DNA from: Peribacillus frigoritolerans
GTDB taxonomy: Bacteria > Bacillota > Bacilli > Bacillales > DSM-1321
NCBI GenBank assembly: GCA_030562215.1
Contig: JAUPFL010000001.1
Location: forward strand, 2,406,501-2,470,500
Length of the DNA: 64,000 nt
Direction of reading: 5' to 3'
Shown: positions 18,103-28,042 of the stretch, in pieces
Numbering within the stretch: the stretch's first letter is position 1
How the letters are laid out: each line of letters opens with the position of its first letter
Translations under genes and position numbers: made by a program
The notes under the pieces: model-generated
Database searches by the model: none
Seen by the model: only the letters and a program-made list of their open reading frames with translations
What the model was told of the DNA's origin: nothing

Positions 18103-19167
18103 ATGAGTATCATCATAGAAAATGTTACAAAATATTACGGGTCCTATCAAGCACTCCAAAACATCAATCTGGAAATAAAGAGCGGTGAACTCGTAGCCCT
18201 TCTTGGCCCTTCCGGATCGGGAAAAACATCATTACTGCGTATCATCGCGGGTCTTGAACAGGCGGAGAACGGAAAAATCCTCTTCAATGAAGAGAATTAT
18301 ACGCATATGCATGTAAAAGATCGAAATGTGGGTTTCGTCTTTCAGCATTATGCCCTTTTTCGCAATATGACCATTTTTGATAATATCGCCTATGGATTAA
18401 AGGTCCGCCCCAGAAAAACAAGGCCAAGTAAAGATGTTATTGCACAAAAGGTTACCGAATTGCTTCAGCTCGTCAAGTTGGAAGGATATAAAGATCGTTA
18501 TCCATCCCAATTATCAGGCGGCCAGCGCCAGCGTGTCGCATTGGCAAGGGCACTTGCGGTTGAACCGAATATCCTTTTGCTTGATGAACCATTCGGGGCA
18601 TTGGATGCCAAGGTTCGCAAAGAACTCCGGCGTTGGCTAAGAAGGCTTCACGACGAATTCAATGTTACGAGTGTGTTCGTGACTCATGATCAAGAAGAGG
18701 CGATGGATGTTGCTGATCGGGTCGTAATCATGAATGAAGGGAAAATTGAACAGATTGGAACTCCGGAAGAAGTATATGATCACCCCGAAAATCCCTTTGT
18801 CTTTGATTTTCTAGGCAGTGTCAATCTATTCAAGGGCAACGTGCATAAAGGGAAATTGGTTACTGGCAATGCAGAAATGAGTGCCCCGGGCAGTGAAGAT
18901 GGAGCGGGTACTGGTTATGTAAGGAATCATAACTTTATTATAGAAAGAGAACCATCGGAAAAGGATTCGATCGCATCCATAATTGAGCACATCCACACAA
19001 TTGGCCCCATCGTCCGGATAGAAGTCATTCGGCAGGATACAAACGAACCGCTGGAAATCGAACTGATGAAAGAACAATATTTGAATCTGGAAATAAGCAA
19101 AGGGGAAAGGGTATTCGTCCGACCAAAAGAATTGAAAGTTTTTGTCGACTTTATGGCTGGAATTTAA
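18103..19167 (+). CDS. cysA: Sulfate ABC transporter ATP-binding protein
   Basis: 354 residues, intact. Walker [10 protein letters not shown]-loop FVFQHYALF, signature LSGGQRQR, Walker [13 protein letters not shown] and switch His in VTHDQEEA. The C-terminal regulatory domain (residues ~240-354) is of the TOBE type. Energises sulfate uptake with CysT and CysW. RBS AGGAGG. Last gene of the unit before a terminator. Confidence 0.93.
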   Translation: MSIIIENVTKYYGSYQALQNINLEIKSGELVALLGPSGSGKTSLLRIIAGLEQAENGKILFNEENYTHMHVKDRNVGFVFQHYALFRNMTIFDNIAYGLKVRPRKTRPSKDVIAQKVTELLQLVKLEGYKDRYPSQLSGGQRQRVALARALAVEPNILLLDEPFGALDAKVRKELRRWLRRLHDEFNVTSVFVTHDQEEAMDVADRVVIMNEGKIEQIGTPEEVYDHPENPFVFDFLGSVNLFKGNVHKGKLVTGNAEMSAPGSEDGAGTGYVRNHNFIIEREPSEKDSIASIIEHIHTIGPIVRIEVIRQDTNEPLEIELMKEQYLNLEISKGERVFVRPKELKVFVDFMAGI

Positions 19168-19188
19168 GGATGGGTCGAATATTGACGG

Positions 19189-19214
19189 AAAAACCGCTGA
19201 TGAGCGGTTTTTTT
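19189..19214 (+). terminator. Terminator of the sulfate operon
   Basis: AACCGCT-GATG-AGCGGTT followed by TTTTTT, about 20 nt after the cysA stop. Confidence 0.85.
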
Positions 19215-19680
19215 ATTGGGAATGCCTGCGGAACTTCCAGCATGAAAGGTAAATGGGCTACAATCTGTTACAAAAGGGCTTCCTTGCATTCGCAAATGGT
19301 TCGTTTTTGACTGCCAATAGTCCATGGTCCCTTGGTGCTAAATACTAGATAGAAAGTCTTGCATCAAAATACGAAGGGGGTTATGTAAGATATTGGATGT
19401 TTTATCACGTGAAAAAGTCGAATCTTTATGTTTAATGTTAAAATTGAAATATAATTGTAATATTGTTATTACGTATTTGACAAAATCTGATGATATACTA
19501 CGACTTAGATGAAAACATAGTAGAGTTTAAGAAACGTATTTAATATTATCTCAACCTTAGAAGATTACATAAAGAGTAAAAAAATAGAGAAGAGTTCCCA
19601 GCAATTTATTTTGACTAAGTATTTTTCATAGAGAAAAAGAAGTGGGTCGATGGAAATGCAACGGGAGGAAAGCAGGGGAA
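19215..19680 (+). promoter_or_regulatory. Long AT-rich upstream region of the cwlO-like gene
   Basis: 466 nt without a gene. TTGACA at 19477-19482 is the best -35 but no -10 at standard spacing is convincing; TGTAAT and TGTTAT words around 19455-19467 resemble WalR half-sites without the correct spacing. CwlO-type genes are controlled by WalRK in B. subtilis. The long leader before ATG 19681 suggests post-transcriptional control, but no known RNA motif is recognised. Confidence 0.3.
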
Positions 19681-21065
19681 ATGAGTTTGAAGAAAAAACT
19701 TATCGTATTGAACACGACAATTATGCTTGGGTTAGGAAGCGCTTTTGCCATACCGTCTGTAAAAGCTGAATCAATCACGGAGATTCAATCGCAACGCACA
19801 GGAATACAATCAGATATTTCAGAGGCAGAGCAAGTTATTCAGGAATTGAAAAAAGAACAATCGAAAATGAATGCCCAAATTGCCCAGATCGAATCGGCAA
19901 TGAAAGAAAATGATCAAAAAATCAAAGATACTAAACAAGAAATTAAAGACACCGAAAAAGACATAGAATCTTTAAAGAAAGAAATTAAAGCGTTGGAAGA
20001 AAGAATCGCAAAACGCGAGGAAGTCTTGAAAGAGCGCGCGCTTTCATTCCAAGAGAGCGGCGGGGACGTTGAGTACCTAGAAGTTGTGTTAGGTTCTAAA
20101 AGCTTTGGTGAATTCGTTAATCGTGTTGGAGCGGTAGCCACTATCGTGGAAGCTGACCAACAGATTCTTAGCGAGCAGGAAGCGGATAAAGCTGACCTGG
20201 AAAAAAACAAGCGACCGTTGAGAAGAAATTGCAAAACCTTAAGGATATGGAAGTAGAGCTTAAAGGCATGCAATCGCAAATTGAAGATCAAAAAGCTGAA
20301 ACGGTCAATATGAAGGCTAAAATCGAAAAGAAAGAATCGGAAACAGAGGCCCTAAAACAATCTTTAGAGAATAAAGATGCTGGTTTAGAAGCACAAATAG
20401 CATCCATTCGTGAAAATATCAAAAAAGAGGAAGAACGTAAAGCATCGGAAAAAGCAGATCTTGACCGTGCTGCTGAAGAAGTGAATGCTTCAAATTCTTC
20501 AAATTCTTCGAGTGAAGGATCATCAAGCTCTTCTAGCGAAGAATCATCAAGTTCGTCTAAAGGAGAGGCTTCGGCAAAAAGTTCTTCTAAAGCTGAATCA
20601 TCTTCAAATTCATCTAAAAACAGTTCTGCTGCTAAACCTTCAGCAAGTAAAACCGAAACATCAAGTAAGCCAAGCAGTGCAAATACAGGCTCTGCCATTA
20701 CAGCAGGTTATAAATATATCGGTAACTCCACATATAAATTTGGAGGCGGAAGAACGGCATCCGATATCGCTAACGGTCTTTTCGATTGTTCAGCGTTCGT
20801 TGCATGGGCTTATAAACAAGCTGGTGTGAACCTTCCGGCCAGTACGGATGCATTGAAAGGTGCAGGACGTCAAGTATCTGATAGTCAAAAACAACCTGGA
20901 GATTTAGTATTTTTCAATACCTATAAAACTGATGGGCATGTCGGAATTTATGTCGGCGGCGGCAAATTTATCGGTTCCCAAAGTTCAACAGGTGTTGCAA
21001 TTGCCAATATGGAAAGTGGATATTGGGCAGATGTATACAACGGCCGTGTCGTTCGTGTAAACTAA
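19681..21065 (+). CDS. cwlO: CwlO-like D,L-endopeptidase: coiled coil plus NlpC/P60 (frameshifted near 20208)
   Basis: Secreted peptidoglycan hydrolase, 461 residues repaired. Signal peptide MSLKKKLIVLNTTIMLGLGS to about Ala-29. Two long coiled-coil stretches (residues ~35-120 and ~170-260) with the PcsB/CwlO-type segment QESGGDVEYLEVVLGSKSFG. A Ser-rich linker (~265-335) follows, then NlpC/P60 with catalytic Cys in FDCSAFVAW and His in TDGHVGIYVGGG. A base is missing in AACAAGCGACC. Elongation autolysin, in B. subtilis partnered with FtsEX. Order and length match B. subtilis CwlO. Confidence 0.87.
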
Positions 21066-21074
21066 TAGTTAAAA

Positions 21075-21114
21075 AATAAGCAGGGGAGAAAATGCCTCTG
21101 CTTATTTTTTTTTT
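21075..21114 (+). terminator. Rho-independent terminator
   Basis: AATAAGCAGGGG and CCTCTGCTTATT form the stem, followed by nine or more T's, 10 nt after the cwlO-like stop. Confidence 0.9.
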
Positions 21115-21263
21115 GAAAAAAAATCGAAAAAAATGAAACTTATTTTGAATTTCAACGTAAATACTATAAGATAAAACAAGGATAGGTGATGTGGACTTTC
21201 AGTAAATCTGGGAAAACATAAAAAGAAACAACATTTCATACTATTAAACGGAGGCAAAAAAAC

Positions 21264-21700
21264 ATGATGAAAAAATTTATGGCTGCATTACTTACAATTA
21301 CACTAGCATTCTCGCCAGTCGGCACTTATGTATTCAGGATCATGCGGAATCAGTCGATGCAAGGGGTTACAAGTCAGGAAAAAGAAGCTTTAACAACAAC
21401 ACCAATAATAATTCTAATTTCCAAAATAAAGAAGCGAAGAAATCCGATGCCACTACTGCCAATAAAGCCAAGAGTGGAAACACATTCGCCAAAGGCGGCT
21501 TAATGAAAGGACTTATGCTAGGTGGACTGGCAGGTTTACTTTTTGGCAGCCTATTCGCCAATATGGGAATGCTTGGTTCTATACTTGGTCTATTAATCAA
21601 CGTGTTGGCGGTTGTGGTATTGATCGTTGTGATCCGTAAAATATTCACATATTTCAAAGATAAGAAGAAGAAAGAGGATACAAACCCATGGAGAGGCTAA
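21264..21700 (+). CDS. Tim44-like small membrane protein (frameshifted near 21334)
   Basis: 145 residues repaired. Signal or anchor MKKFMAALLTITLAFSPVGTY, then an Asn-rich linker (RSFNNNTNNNSNFQNK), then KGGLMKGLMLGGLAGLLFGSLF and GSILGLLINVLAVVVLIVVI, resembling the membrane part of bacterial Tim44-like proteins without their soluble C-terminal domain. A base is missing in GTATTCAGGATC. RBS CGGAGG. Overlaps the next gene by 13 nt. Function unknown. Confidence 0.65.
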
Positions 21701-21987
21701 AGATATCCGAACAAGATATCATCAATGCGGTTTGTGTTTACATTGCCCGTAAAAAGCAGGTACAACCCAATGAGGTGGAAGTCGAGTTAATGTATGATGA
21801 TGATTATGGCTTTTCGGCAGAAGCTTTTGTCGATGGCCGGAAACAAGTGTTAATTACCATTAACTTGATAGAAGCGCTTCGCTTATGGCTGGATGAATAT
21901 ATGAATAAAGATCCATACTCGGGTATTGAACTTGTTTTGGATGATGAAGAGGGCATAGTGGCTTTAGTAAGTGAAAGTAATAGATAA
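21688..21987 (+). CDS. yxcD: YxcD-like protein (DUF2653)
   Basis: 99 residues, intact, cytosolic and acidic. ISEQDIINAVCVYIARKKQV and EVELMYDDDYGFSAEAFVDG match the B. subtilis YxcD family as I recall it. Function unknown. It starts inside the end of the Tim44-like gene, so the two are translationally coupled. Confidence 0.75.
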   Translation: MERLKISEQDIINAVCVYIARKKQVQPNEVEVELMYDDDYGFSAEAFVDGRKQVLITINLIEALRLWLDEYMNKDPYSGIELVLDDEEGIVALVSESNR

Positions 21988-21990
21988 GTA

Positions 21991-22018
21991 AAAGGATGCC
22001 GTAACGGCATCCTTTTTT
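21991..22018 (+). terminator. Rho-independent terminator
   Basis: AAAGGATGCC-GTAAC-GGCATCCTTTTTT directly behind the YxcD-like gene. Confidence 0.9.
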
Positions 22019-22215
22019 ATTTGAAAAAGTTACAAGCCGGCCGGTACGAAGGAAAAGGATAAAAGAGAAATAGAAAGATAGTAAAGCAAAATTCTAGATT
22101 ACCAACACATTTGTTAAGCACAGATAGATTATAATGAATTATATTTTCCATTTGTTGCAAAAAATGGTCCATGGAAGTAGGATGGATATATGTTCAAGTC
22201 AAAGGAGGAGAAAAA

Positions 22216-23189
22216 GTGAAAGGGTATATAGAAGAAATCACTTTTTTAAATGAAAATGCCATAAAGTTCGGCAATGAAATAGTGGAAGCGATACTTGTGC
22301 CATCTTTAGGAAGCAATCTGCTTTCAGTGAAATACAAGCATAAGGATATTGAGTTGCTGCGAACTCCGGATAGTGTGGAAGAGTATAAAAAAGCTCCCAT
22401 TTTATACGGAATGCCAATCCTGTTTCCTCCTAATCGAATTGAAGATGGTCAATTTACATATAAGGGGACTGAGTATAAGTTTCCAATCAATGAAATGGAA
22501 AAATCCAATCATATTCATGGTTTCTTGCATGACAAGCCGTGGCAAGTCGGCAAAAAGGAAGTGAACGGTAAAGAAATCGTGATTAATACTGAATTTTCAA
22601 GCAGTGATTTTGATTTAAAAGATAGCTTTCCACAAGATATCACTGTAAATATGTCTTTATCTTTAAGGGCTGAAACATTGGAAATACAATTGGAAATCAC
22701 CAACAAGGGCATTGAACCTTTTCCGTGGGGAGCAGGTTATCATACTGTATTCAATTTTCCATTTGGACCAGTGAGTAAATTGGGGGATTGCAGAATATCT
22801 CTTCCCGTCAATAAACATTGGGAGTTGAATGATAGGTCATTGCCCACTGGTGCAATTCATGAAACGGCCAATACATTGGAAATCCAAAACGGTATTAGCT
22901 TGGACGACCGGCTATTTGATGACCTATTTGGCTATGATGAAGAAAGAAATCAGGAAAACGAGTGCATTCTCACTGACCAAGAGGCTGGATACAAGTCATC
23001 TATCAAGGCGATCAATATTTTAAGTTTTGGGTATTGTTCAATCAGGAGGGGTTCGTCTGTCCTGAACCATATACATGGGTAACGAATGCTCCTAATTTGG
23101 ATTTGCCTGCAAAATTGACTGGATTGAGGGAGTTATGCTCAGGGGAAACGGTTCAGCTGAAAACTAGATTGATTATGAAAGATATATAA
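22216..23189 (+). CDS. Aldose 1-epimerase family protein (frameshifted near 22993)
   Basis: 324 residues repaired. Beta-sandwich mutarotase-like fold: PILYGMPILFPPNRI near residue 65 (Asn-Arg as in GalM), HIHGFLHDKPW with the substrate His, WGAGYHTVFNFPF with the second His, and PEPYTWVTNAPN at the C-terminus, which appears only after restoring a base in TACAAGTCATC. GTG 22216 has AAAGGAGG 7 nt upstream. Interconverts anomers of a hexose or related sugar; exact substrate unknown. Monocistronic. Confidence 0.82.
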
Positions 23190-23193
23190 AAAA

Positions 23194-23221
23194 CACCTTG
23201 GCATTTAAGAATGCCAAGGTG
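23194..23221. terminator. Bidirectional terminator
   Basis: CACCTTGGCATT-TAAG-AATGCCAAGGTG, a 12-bp perfect stem between two convergent genes. The A-run on its left gives a good T-run for the minus strand gene (permease). Confidence 0.85.
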
Positions 23222-23228
23222 CTTAAGG

Positions 23229-24615
23229 TTATGCTTTTTTTCTCATCCAGAGTGGGTATAGGATGATTCCGAATACATATAAGGCAATACCAAGTATGAA
23301 TGTATTCATATCGGCTGTACCTGTCTTGATGACCCAGATCGAGTAGATTAACGCCAAGATGGTAATAATGCCGTCACGTACCCTTGAGCCTTTCATGATG
23401 TCATAGGTTTCTCCGGTCATGACCAGTTTCAATTGATACAGAACGGATGCAAGATACGGAATCAAGTAAGCAAGTGTAGCGACGATCATCGAAAATTTAT
23501 AAGCCTCAAAATCGTACCCGAAATAGTGGAGAATAGGAATATCTGTGTCATGACATTTGTTATTGTCATAGAACGGACGGGTGTGCCATTTTTGTTTGCT
23601 TTCGCAAAATAGGCCGGAAACAGATCCGACTTCGCTGCCTGGTAAGGAACTTCCGAGGCAACGACAATCCATCCGATTGTCGACCCCAATAAGGAAATGA
23701 CGGCAAGAGCAGCCATTAAATACGTACCGCTTGAACCAACTACTGCTTGTAGTGCGTCAACCAGCGGTTTTTGTGATACTTTCAACTCGTCTTGTGATAT
23801 GGCACCCATCGTCAATAAAGTAATGCCGATATAAATGGCAACAGCGATAAGTAATCCAAGAATCGTCGCTTTCTTTACATCATTTTGTGACTTGGCACGG
23901 TTTGAAAGCATGACGGCAGCTTCGATACCGATGAAGGCCCATAATGTTGAAATTGCAGCAGCGTTCACTTGATCACCTAAAGAGATTGCAGATCCGCCTT
24001 ATCATAAAATTCAGCTCCGTTTCCTAGATTGGAAGTATCGAAGATGAATATCGTGATAATGATGAAAAATAAGAATCCAAGCACTTTGGTAACCGTAGCA
24101 AAAAGATTCATTTTCCCAGCACTGTTAAAACTTCTAACCAAGATTGCCTGAATCCCCCAAAGGGCAATGGAACATACCGCAAACGTTAATGCTTTACCTA
24201 GTTCAAGTTGAAACGAACCCGCTGTATAAATCACTTTCGCACTATGCATCACCGGGAAAAACGTTGATAGGTAACCAGCAAATGAAATGATGACAGAAGC
24301 TGTCGCAGCCCAATTTGCAGCCCAATAGCCCCAAGCCATGCTATACCCTGAAACCCTTCCTTTAACAGGAGATTTAAATAATGATTGAGCATAACTTTGC
24401 GGTCCAGCCTTCAAATCCGGTTTCCTGACTGCCAGGTTACCAAACACTAAAGCTATTAGAAAAACTCCCAGTCCAGTAACGATCCATGCCAATGTGGCCC
24501 CTAATGGACTGGAAACCTGTGCTAATTGGGCAGGGAGCATGAAAATTCCGCCGCCGACCATATTTCCAATTACGAAAGTGGTCAAAATCAATAAACCCCA
24601 TTTTTTATTTACCAT
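23229..24615 (-). CDS. APC-family basic amino acid / polyamine-type antiporter (two frameshifts)
   Basis: 462 residues repaired, 12 membrane segments. N-terminal TFVIGNMVGGGIFMLPAQLA is the unwound-helix motif of APA antiporters; WAFIGIEAAVMLSNRAKSQNDVKKAT follows in the middle part. Breaks near 23981 (plus-strand CACCTAAAG) and near 23518 each need one extra base. Substrate probably a basic amino acid or its exchange partner by family. Divergent from the yezD unit, with a shared 24616-24760 upstream region. Confidence 0.8.
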
Positions 24616-24760
24616 TTATATCGAACCTTTCTTAAATACAAAGTATGTGTTTATACCGACAACTTATACTAAAATAGTATATCTCAAATAGTTTAGTTTG
24701 GTAAAGTGGTAAATAAGTAAAATGTAAAACGCAGACTAATCAGAAAATTTAAACACAGGA

Positions 24761-24789
24761 TTGACAAAAAGATGAAATTGGATTATATT
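24761..24789 (+). promoter_or_regulatory. Strong sigma-A promoter of the yezD unit
   Basis: TTGACA at 24761-24766, a 17-nt spacer, TATATT at 24784-24789. Transcription starts near 24796, inside the inverted repeat described next. Confidence 0.75.
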
Positions 24790-24795
24790 AGTAAA

Positions 24796-24812
24796 TACCA
24801 AGTTAATTGGTA
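24796..24812 (+). promoter_or_regulatory. Inverted repeat at the yezD transcription start (candidate CymR-type operator)
   Basis: TACCAAGTTAATTGGTA: TACCAA and TTGGTA are perfect inverted copies around five bases. It resembles the repeat at the sbp promoter (15112-15132). A repressor bound here would block initiation. Confidence 0.45.
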
Positions 24813-24890
24813 AGAATAATATGGTTTGTCTCATTTTATTGTATTTTTCTATAACATTTGCAATTCCCGAATATTGCCGATTAGTCAACT

Positions 24891-24940
24891 AAAGGCACCC
24901 TTACATCTAATCCGTTAGATGGCGGGTGCCTTTATTTTTT
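24891..24940 (+). terminator. Terminator in the yezD leader
   Basis: AAAGGCACCC and GGGTGCCTTT form the outer stem, CATCTAA/TTAGATG an inner one, followed by TTTATTTTTT. Between promoter 24761 and gene 24959, so either attenuation or a short RNA of about 140 nt. Confidence 0.75.
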
Positions 24941-24958
24941 ATAGTGAAGGGAGGGAAT

Positions 24959-25122
24959 ATGGAGTTCCTATTAACTGGTTATTCTTATACGGAAAGTTAA
25001 GTGATGAGGATATGATAGGTAAACCAAGTTCCCAAGAAAACATTGAAAGTGGGAAGCGTACATGTGCTTGTCGTGCGAATCTTTTTAACATTAGGCATGA
25101 AACGAAGCTTTATTACCAGTAG
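24959..25122 (+). CDS. Small CxC protein upstream of yezD (possible, one frameshift)
   Basis: AGGGAGGG 2-7 nt before ATG 24959. As read, the frame stops after 13 codons (MEFLLTGYSYTES). Adding one A to GGAAAGTTAAG continues it to a 54-residue protein containing GKRTCACRANLFN and stopping at 25120-25122, 15 nt before yezD. I do not recognise the family. The CxC motif and proximity to a sulfur-associated gene are suggestive only. Confidence 0.35.
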
Positions 25123-25137
25123 TGAAGGGGAGATATT

Positions 25138-25305
25138 ATGGAAAAGAAAGAAGAATTGAAAATCAGGCATATCATTTCAAGCTTGGAAGATCTGCAATAT
25201 GGATCAGTTTTAATAACCGTACATGATGGCGCAATCACACAAGTGGATACCACCGAGAAGAAACGATTCCCATTAGTGAAGGGCCGTGCCGTTAAAGCTA
25301 GATGA
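25138..25305 (+). CDS. yezD: YezD-like DUF2292 protein
   Basis: 55 residues: helix (IRHIISSLEDL) followed by YGSVLITVHDGAITQVDTTEKKRF, the DUF2292 core as in B. subtilis YezD, whose homologues are often next to sulfate assimilation genes. RBS GAAGGGGAG. Role unknown. Terminator follows. Confidence 0.75.
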   Translation: MEKKEELKIRHIISSLEDLQYGSVLITVHDGAITQVDTTEKKRFPLVKGRAVKAR

Positions 25306-25320
25306 ATGACAGTTATTAAG

Positions 25321-25352
25321 GGAGCTTTCAATATGAAGGCTCTTTTTTATAC
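25321..25352 (+). terminator. Rho-independent terminator
   Basis: GAGCTTTCA and TGAAGGCTC form the stem, followed by TTTTTT, 16 nt after yezD. Confidence 0.8.
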
Positions 25353-25478
25353 AAAAATTTATTCAATTTTGGAATTTCTAATAAGATTGTACTGCTTTTA
25401 ACATGGTAGAATAAGTTAGGGGATAAGGGAGTTTTTTAAAGGGGTTTAAATGATATCTAAGGGAGGACCAGGGAATAG

Positions 25479-26264
25479 ATGACTTTACAAACTATAGAAC
25501 ATGATATCTTGGCATTAGTTGAATCATTTAATGGGAAAATTGCATATAAAATTGAAAATGGTCTTGGGGACACGATTGGATATCACGAGAATGAATCCTT
25601 TCAATCAGCTAGTTTGATCAAAATACCAATGATCATCGAAGGTTATCGTCAAAGTGAACAAAAGAAAATCTATTTGAACCAACCAGTGACCATCCCGCCT
25701 AGTGAAGTGACAGGGGGATCTGGGGTCCTGCACGTCTTATCGAATAAAGTATTTTTGACCGTAGAGGATTTATTGACATTGATGATAACCATTTCCGACA
25801 ATACATCCACGAATATGATGATGAACCTGTTGGGCTTTGAAGAAATCAATCAATGCATTAAGGAACTTGGTTTGAAAAATACTGTCCTTGAACGAAAAAT
25901 GCAGGATTTTAAGGCATTAAAAGAAGGGCGCGACAATACCATATCGGCGGAAGATACGATTACCTGCTTAAAAGCCATACATACAGGCAACTTTTTAACG
26001 AAAGAAAGCCAGGAAAGAATATTGCGTGTATTTGACAATCAACAATTAAGGGATAAACTTCCATCGCTGATGGGCAGAGGAGTCAAGGTCGCAAGCAAAA
26101 CGGGCGGAATTCGGGGAGTTGCCCATGATTGTGCAATCATTCGGTCAGAAACTCAAACCGTTTATGCTGCCGTTCTTACTGAAGATATGAAATCAGAGGA
26201 AGAAAGCCGTCAAGTAATCAGTAAAATTGGAAAATTGATTTATGATGATATGGTCGCAGAATGA
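25479..26264 (+). CDS. Serine hydrolase, class A beta-lactamase-like, no signal peptide
   Basis: 261 residues, intact. Catalytic motifs in order: SLIK (Ser-x-x-Lys, residues ~46-49), SDN (~107-109) and KTGG (~208-211), with ISAEDT in the omega-loop region. It lacks a signal sequence, unlike secreted penicillinases, so a cytosolic hydrolase or an esterase-like role is possible. Whether it gives beta-lactam resistance cannot be said. RBS GGGAGGACC about 13 nt upstream. Confidence 0.82.
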   Translation: MTLQTIEHDILALVESFNGKIAYKIENGLGDTIGYHENESFQSASLIKIPMIIEGYRQSEQKKIYLNQPVTIPPSEVTGGSGVLHVLSNKVFLTVEDLLTLMITISDNTSTNMMMNLLGFEEINQCIKELGLKNTVLERKMQDFKALKEGRDNTISAEDTITCLKAIHTGNFLTKESQERILRVFDNQQLRDKLPSLMGRGVKVASKTGGIRGVAHDCAIIRSETQTVYAAVLTEDMKSEEESRQVISKIGKLIYDDMVAE

Positions 26265-26290
26265 ACTGTCCGATTGAATATTTTTGAATA

Positions 26291-26323
26291 GAGCGGGAAG
26301 TCTTTCATGATTTCCCGCTCTTT
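26291..26323 (+). terminator. Rho-independent terminator
   Basis: GAGCGGGAA and TTCCCGCTC stem with TTT after it, just behind the beta-lactamase-like gene. Confidence 0.85.
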
Positions 26324-26384
26324 GATCCTAGTCATATAGGAGTTAGTGGTTATATATGATAAGAAAATGAAGCGGGGAAAAACT

Positions 26385-26964
26385 TTGAAAAGGAAAATGA
26401 AACTTTTTGTGTAATAAGCGTCATTGCGATACTGGGGTACTTTGGATTTTTGCACATGAAAATTCAGGAAAGCATTCACCAGCAAATTCCGGAAAATGCC
26501 GATTACCTCATTATTCTTGGAGCAAGGGTCAAAGGTTCGGTTCCATCATTATCCTTACAATACCGGATTGATAAAGCTGCAGAGTATTTATCGGCGAATA
26601 AACATACAGTGGTCATTGTATCTGGCGGCAAAGGACCGGGAGAGGATATATCGGAAGCAAAAGCAATGCAACAGGGGCTGATCGCCCAAGGAATTGAAGA
26701 AGCACGCATCATGATGGAAGACAAATCTACAACAACTCACGAAAATATTGTTTTCTCAAAAAACTCATTCCTGATACAGCAGCTTCAGGATTGATCGTAA
26801 GTAATGACTTTCATATCTACAGGGCAGTCGAAATAGCAAAAAATGAAGGCTTGGACATGAAGGGAATGCCGGCAAAGACACCAAAAGTGTCACTGTTGAA
26901 ATCATATACCCGTGAATATCTGGCAATTACCAAATACTATTTGACCGGGTTGATTGGGAGGTGA
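26385..26964 (+). CDS. DUF218 / YdcF-SanA-like membrane-anchored protein (two frameshifts)
   Basis: 193 residues repaired. N-terminal membrane anchor (MKLFV and ISVIAILGYFGFLH), then the DUF218 core: DYLIILGARV, IVSGGKGPGEDISEAKAM, STTTHENIVFSKKLI and SNDFHIYRAV. Bases are missing after TTTGTG near 26413 and in the A-run near 26760. TTG 26385 after GCGGGGA is the likely start; ATG 26397 is an alternative. Homologues are linked to envelope integrity; the reaction is unknown. Confidence 0.75.
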
Positions 26965-26995
26965 ATTCGAATTCTCTTAAAGAGGGGGGCTTTCA

Positions 26996-27256
26996 TCATT
27001 CGACTTCCACGACGACATTAGGAACTTGCCAAAAATCTTTCTCTTGATATAGCTCCTTAAGTGTCTTATAAACGGGATAAACCGTATAGGAAATCTCGAC
27101 TCGTTCATCAGCATCCACTTCTTCCACATCTATATCATCAACAAAACCAAGTTGATCATCGATTTCCATTAAATAATATCCGAGTGCCTCATAGCTGCTA
27201 TAGGCTACAATCACTTTACTGTCAAAACCGCTATTAGAAACTTTGTAATATTTCAT
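26996..27256 (-). CDS. Hypothetical acidic protein (86 aa)
   Basis: Intact, RBS AAGGAGG 7 nt before ATG. Begins MKYYKVSNSGFDSKVIVAYSS; very acidic middle (DDIDVEEVDADE). No membrane segment or signal. Family not recognised. Monocistronic, convergent with the DUF218 gene. Confidence 0.65.
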   Translation of the reverse strand: MKYYKVSNSGFDSKVIVAYSSYEALGYYLMEIDDQLGFVDDIDVEEVDADERVEISYTVYPVYKTLKELYQEKDFWQVPNVVVEVE

Positions 27257-27545
27257 TGAGTGACCTCCTTGTTGATAATTCTCTAAGTGAAAATCCTACT
27301 GTATCTTATTACTCTGATATACCCATTAATTAATATCTGAATCATTAAATTGGATAAATAAAGAAAATAAGAAGGCAAAAAGAATGTGGAGCCATCTTAA
27401 ATTATCGCTGGATAATTTGCTATCTGCATCATTTCATGTTAATCTAATAAAGAATTGTTTTTGGTTGTGGAAGAGGATACTCGTTATTTTCCAAATGATT
27501 GAAAATAGTAATACAATGTGTGTTATGCACTAGGAGGCAACAACA
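27257..27545 (+). promoter_or_regulatory. Upstream and leader region of the cold-shock gene
   Basis: AT-rich, no gene. Cold-shock genes normally have a long structured 5' UTR; I cannot define the start site or cold box with confidence. RBS TAGGAGGC precedes ATG 27546. Confidence 0.35.
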
Positions 27546-27746
27546 ATGGAACAAGGTACAGTTAAATGGTTTAATGCAGAAAAAGGTTTTGGATTTATCG
27601 AACGTGAAAACGGAGACGACGTATTCGTACATTTCTCAGCTATCCAAAGCGAAGGCTTCAAATCTTTAGACGAAGGTCAAAAAGTAACTTTCGAAGTTGA
27701 GCAAGGTGCTCGTGGAGCTCAAGCTGCTAACGTTCAAAAAGCTTAA
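27546..27746 (+). CDS. Cold-shock protein (CspB/CspD type)
   Basis: 66 residues, intact. RNP1 KGFGFIE and RNP2 VFVHFSAI on a five-strand OB fold, opening with [16 protein letters not shown]. Nucleic-acid chaperone that melts mRNA structure. A second csp gene lies at 62528-62731 (-). Terminator follows. Confidence 0.95.
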   Translation: MEQGTVKWFNAEKGFGFIERENGDDVFVHFSAIQSEGFKSLDEGQKVTFEVEQGARGAQAANVQKA

Positions 27747-27773
27747 TTTTATAATTAAATCGTAACCTATATG

Positions 27774-27806
27774 AACAGACTTCCTCGATGGGGGTCTGTT
27801 TTTTAT
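27774..27806 (+). terminator. Terminator of the cold-shock gene
   Basis: AACAGACTTCC pairs with GGGGGTCTGTT (wobble pairs in the inner part), then TTTTTATT. Confidence 0.8.
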
Positions 27807-27874
27807 TGTGCTAAAATATGAAAAAGCAAAAAAAATCCCACTCTGAACTGAGTAGGTTTTTTAGTGACTTGTTC

Positions 27875-28042
27875 TTAAGCTTTTTTAAATTCTTCTTCAA
27901 AGAAAAAAGTAGTTGGATGTTCTTTAACCGTATAAGAATATCTCTTCATGTTTTTTACATATGCCCATTTATTAATGGTTACTGATTCATTAGTATCCTG
28001 AATGGTTACTGTTTCACCAGTATTATACTTATTGCTTTTCAA
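27875..28042 (-). CDS. Hypothetical small protein (55 aa)
   Basis: TTG start at 28042 after AGAGGGTGG; an upstream extension of the open frame lacks an RBS. KSNKYNTGETVTIQDTNES suggests a small beta-barrel (SH3-like). Ends FFFEEEFKKA. Family not recognised. A weak hairpin with T-run for the minus strand lies just downstream (27830-27865). Confidence 0.5.
   Translation of the reverse strand: MKSNKYNTGETVTIQDTNESVTINKWAYVKNMKRYSYTVKEHPTTFFFEEEFKKA

Noticed and set aside
20288..20698. 136-codon minus-strand ORF opposite the cwlO Ser-rich linker
   Set aside because: It is the antisense of a repetitive Ser/Glu/Lys coding stretch, with no RBS and no family features.
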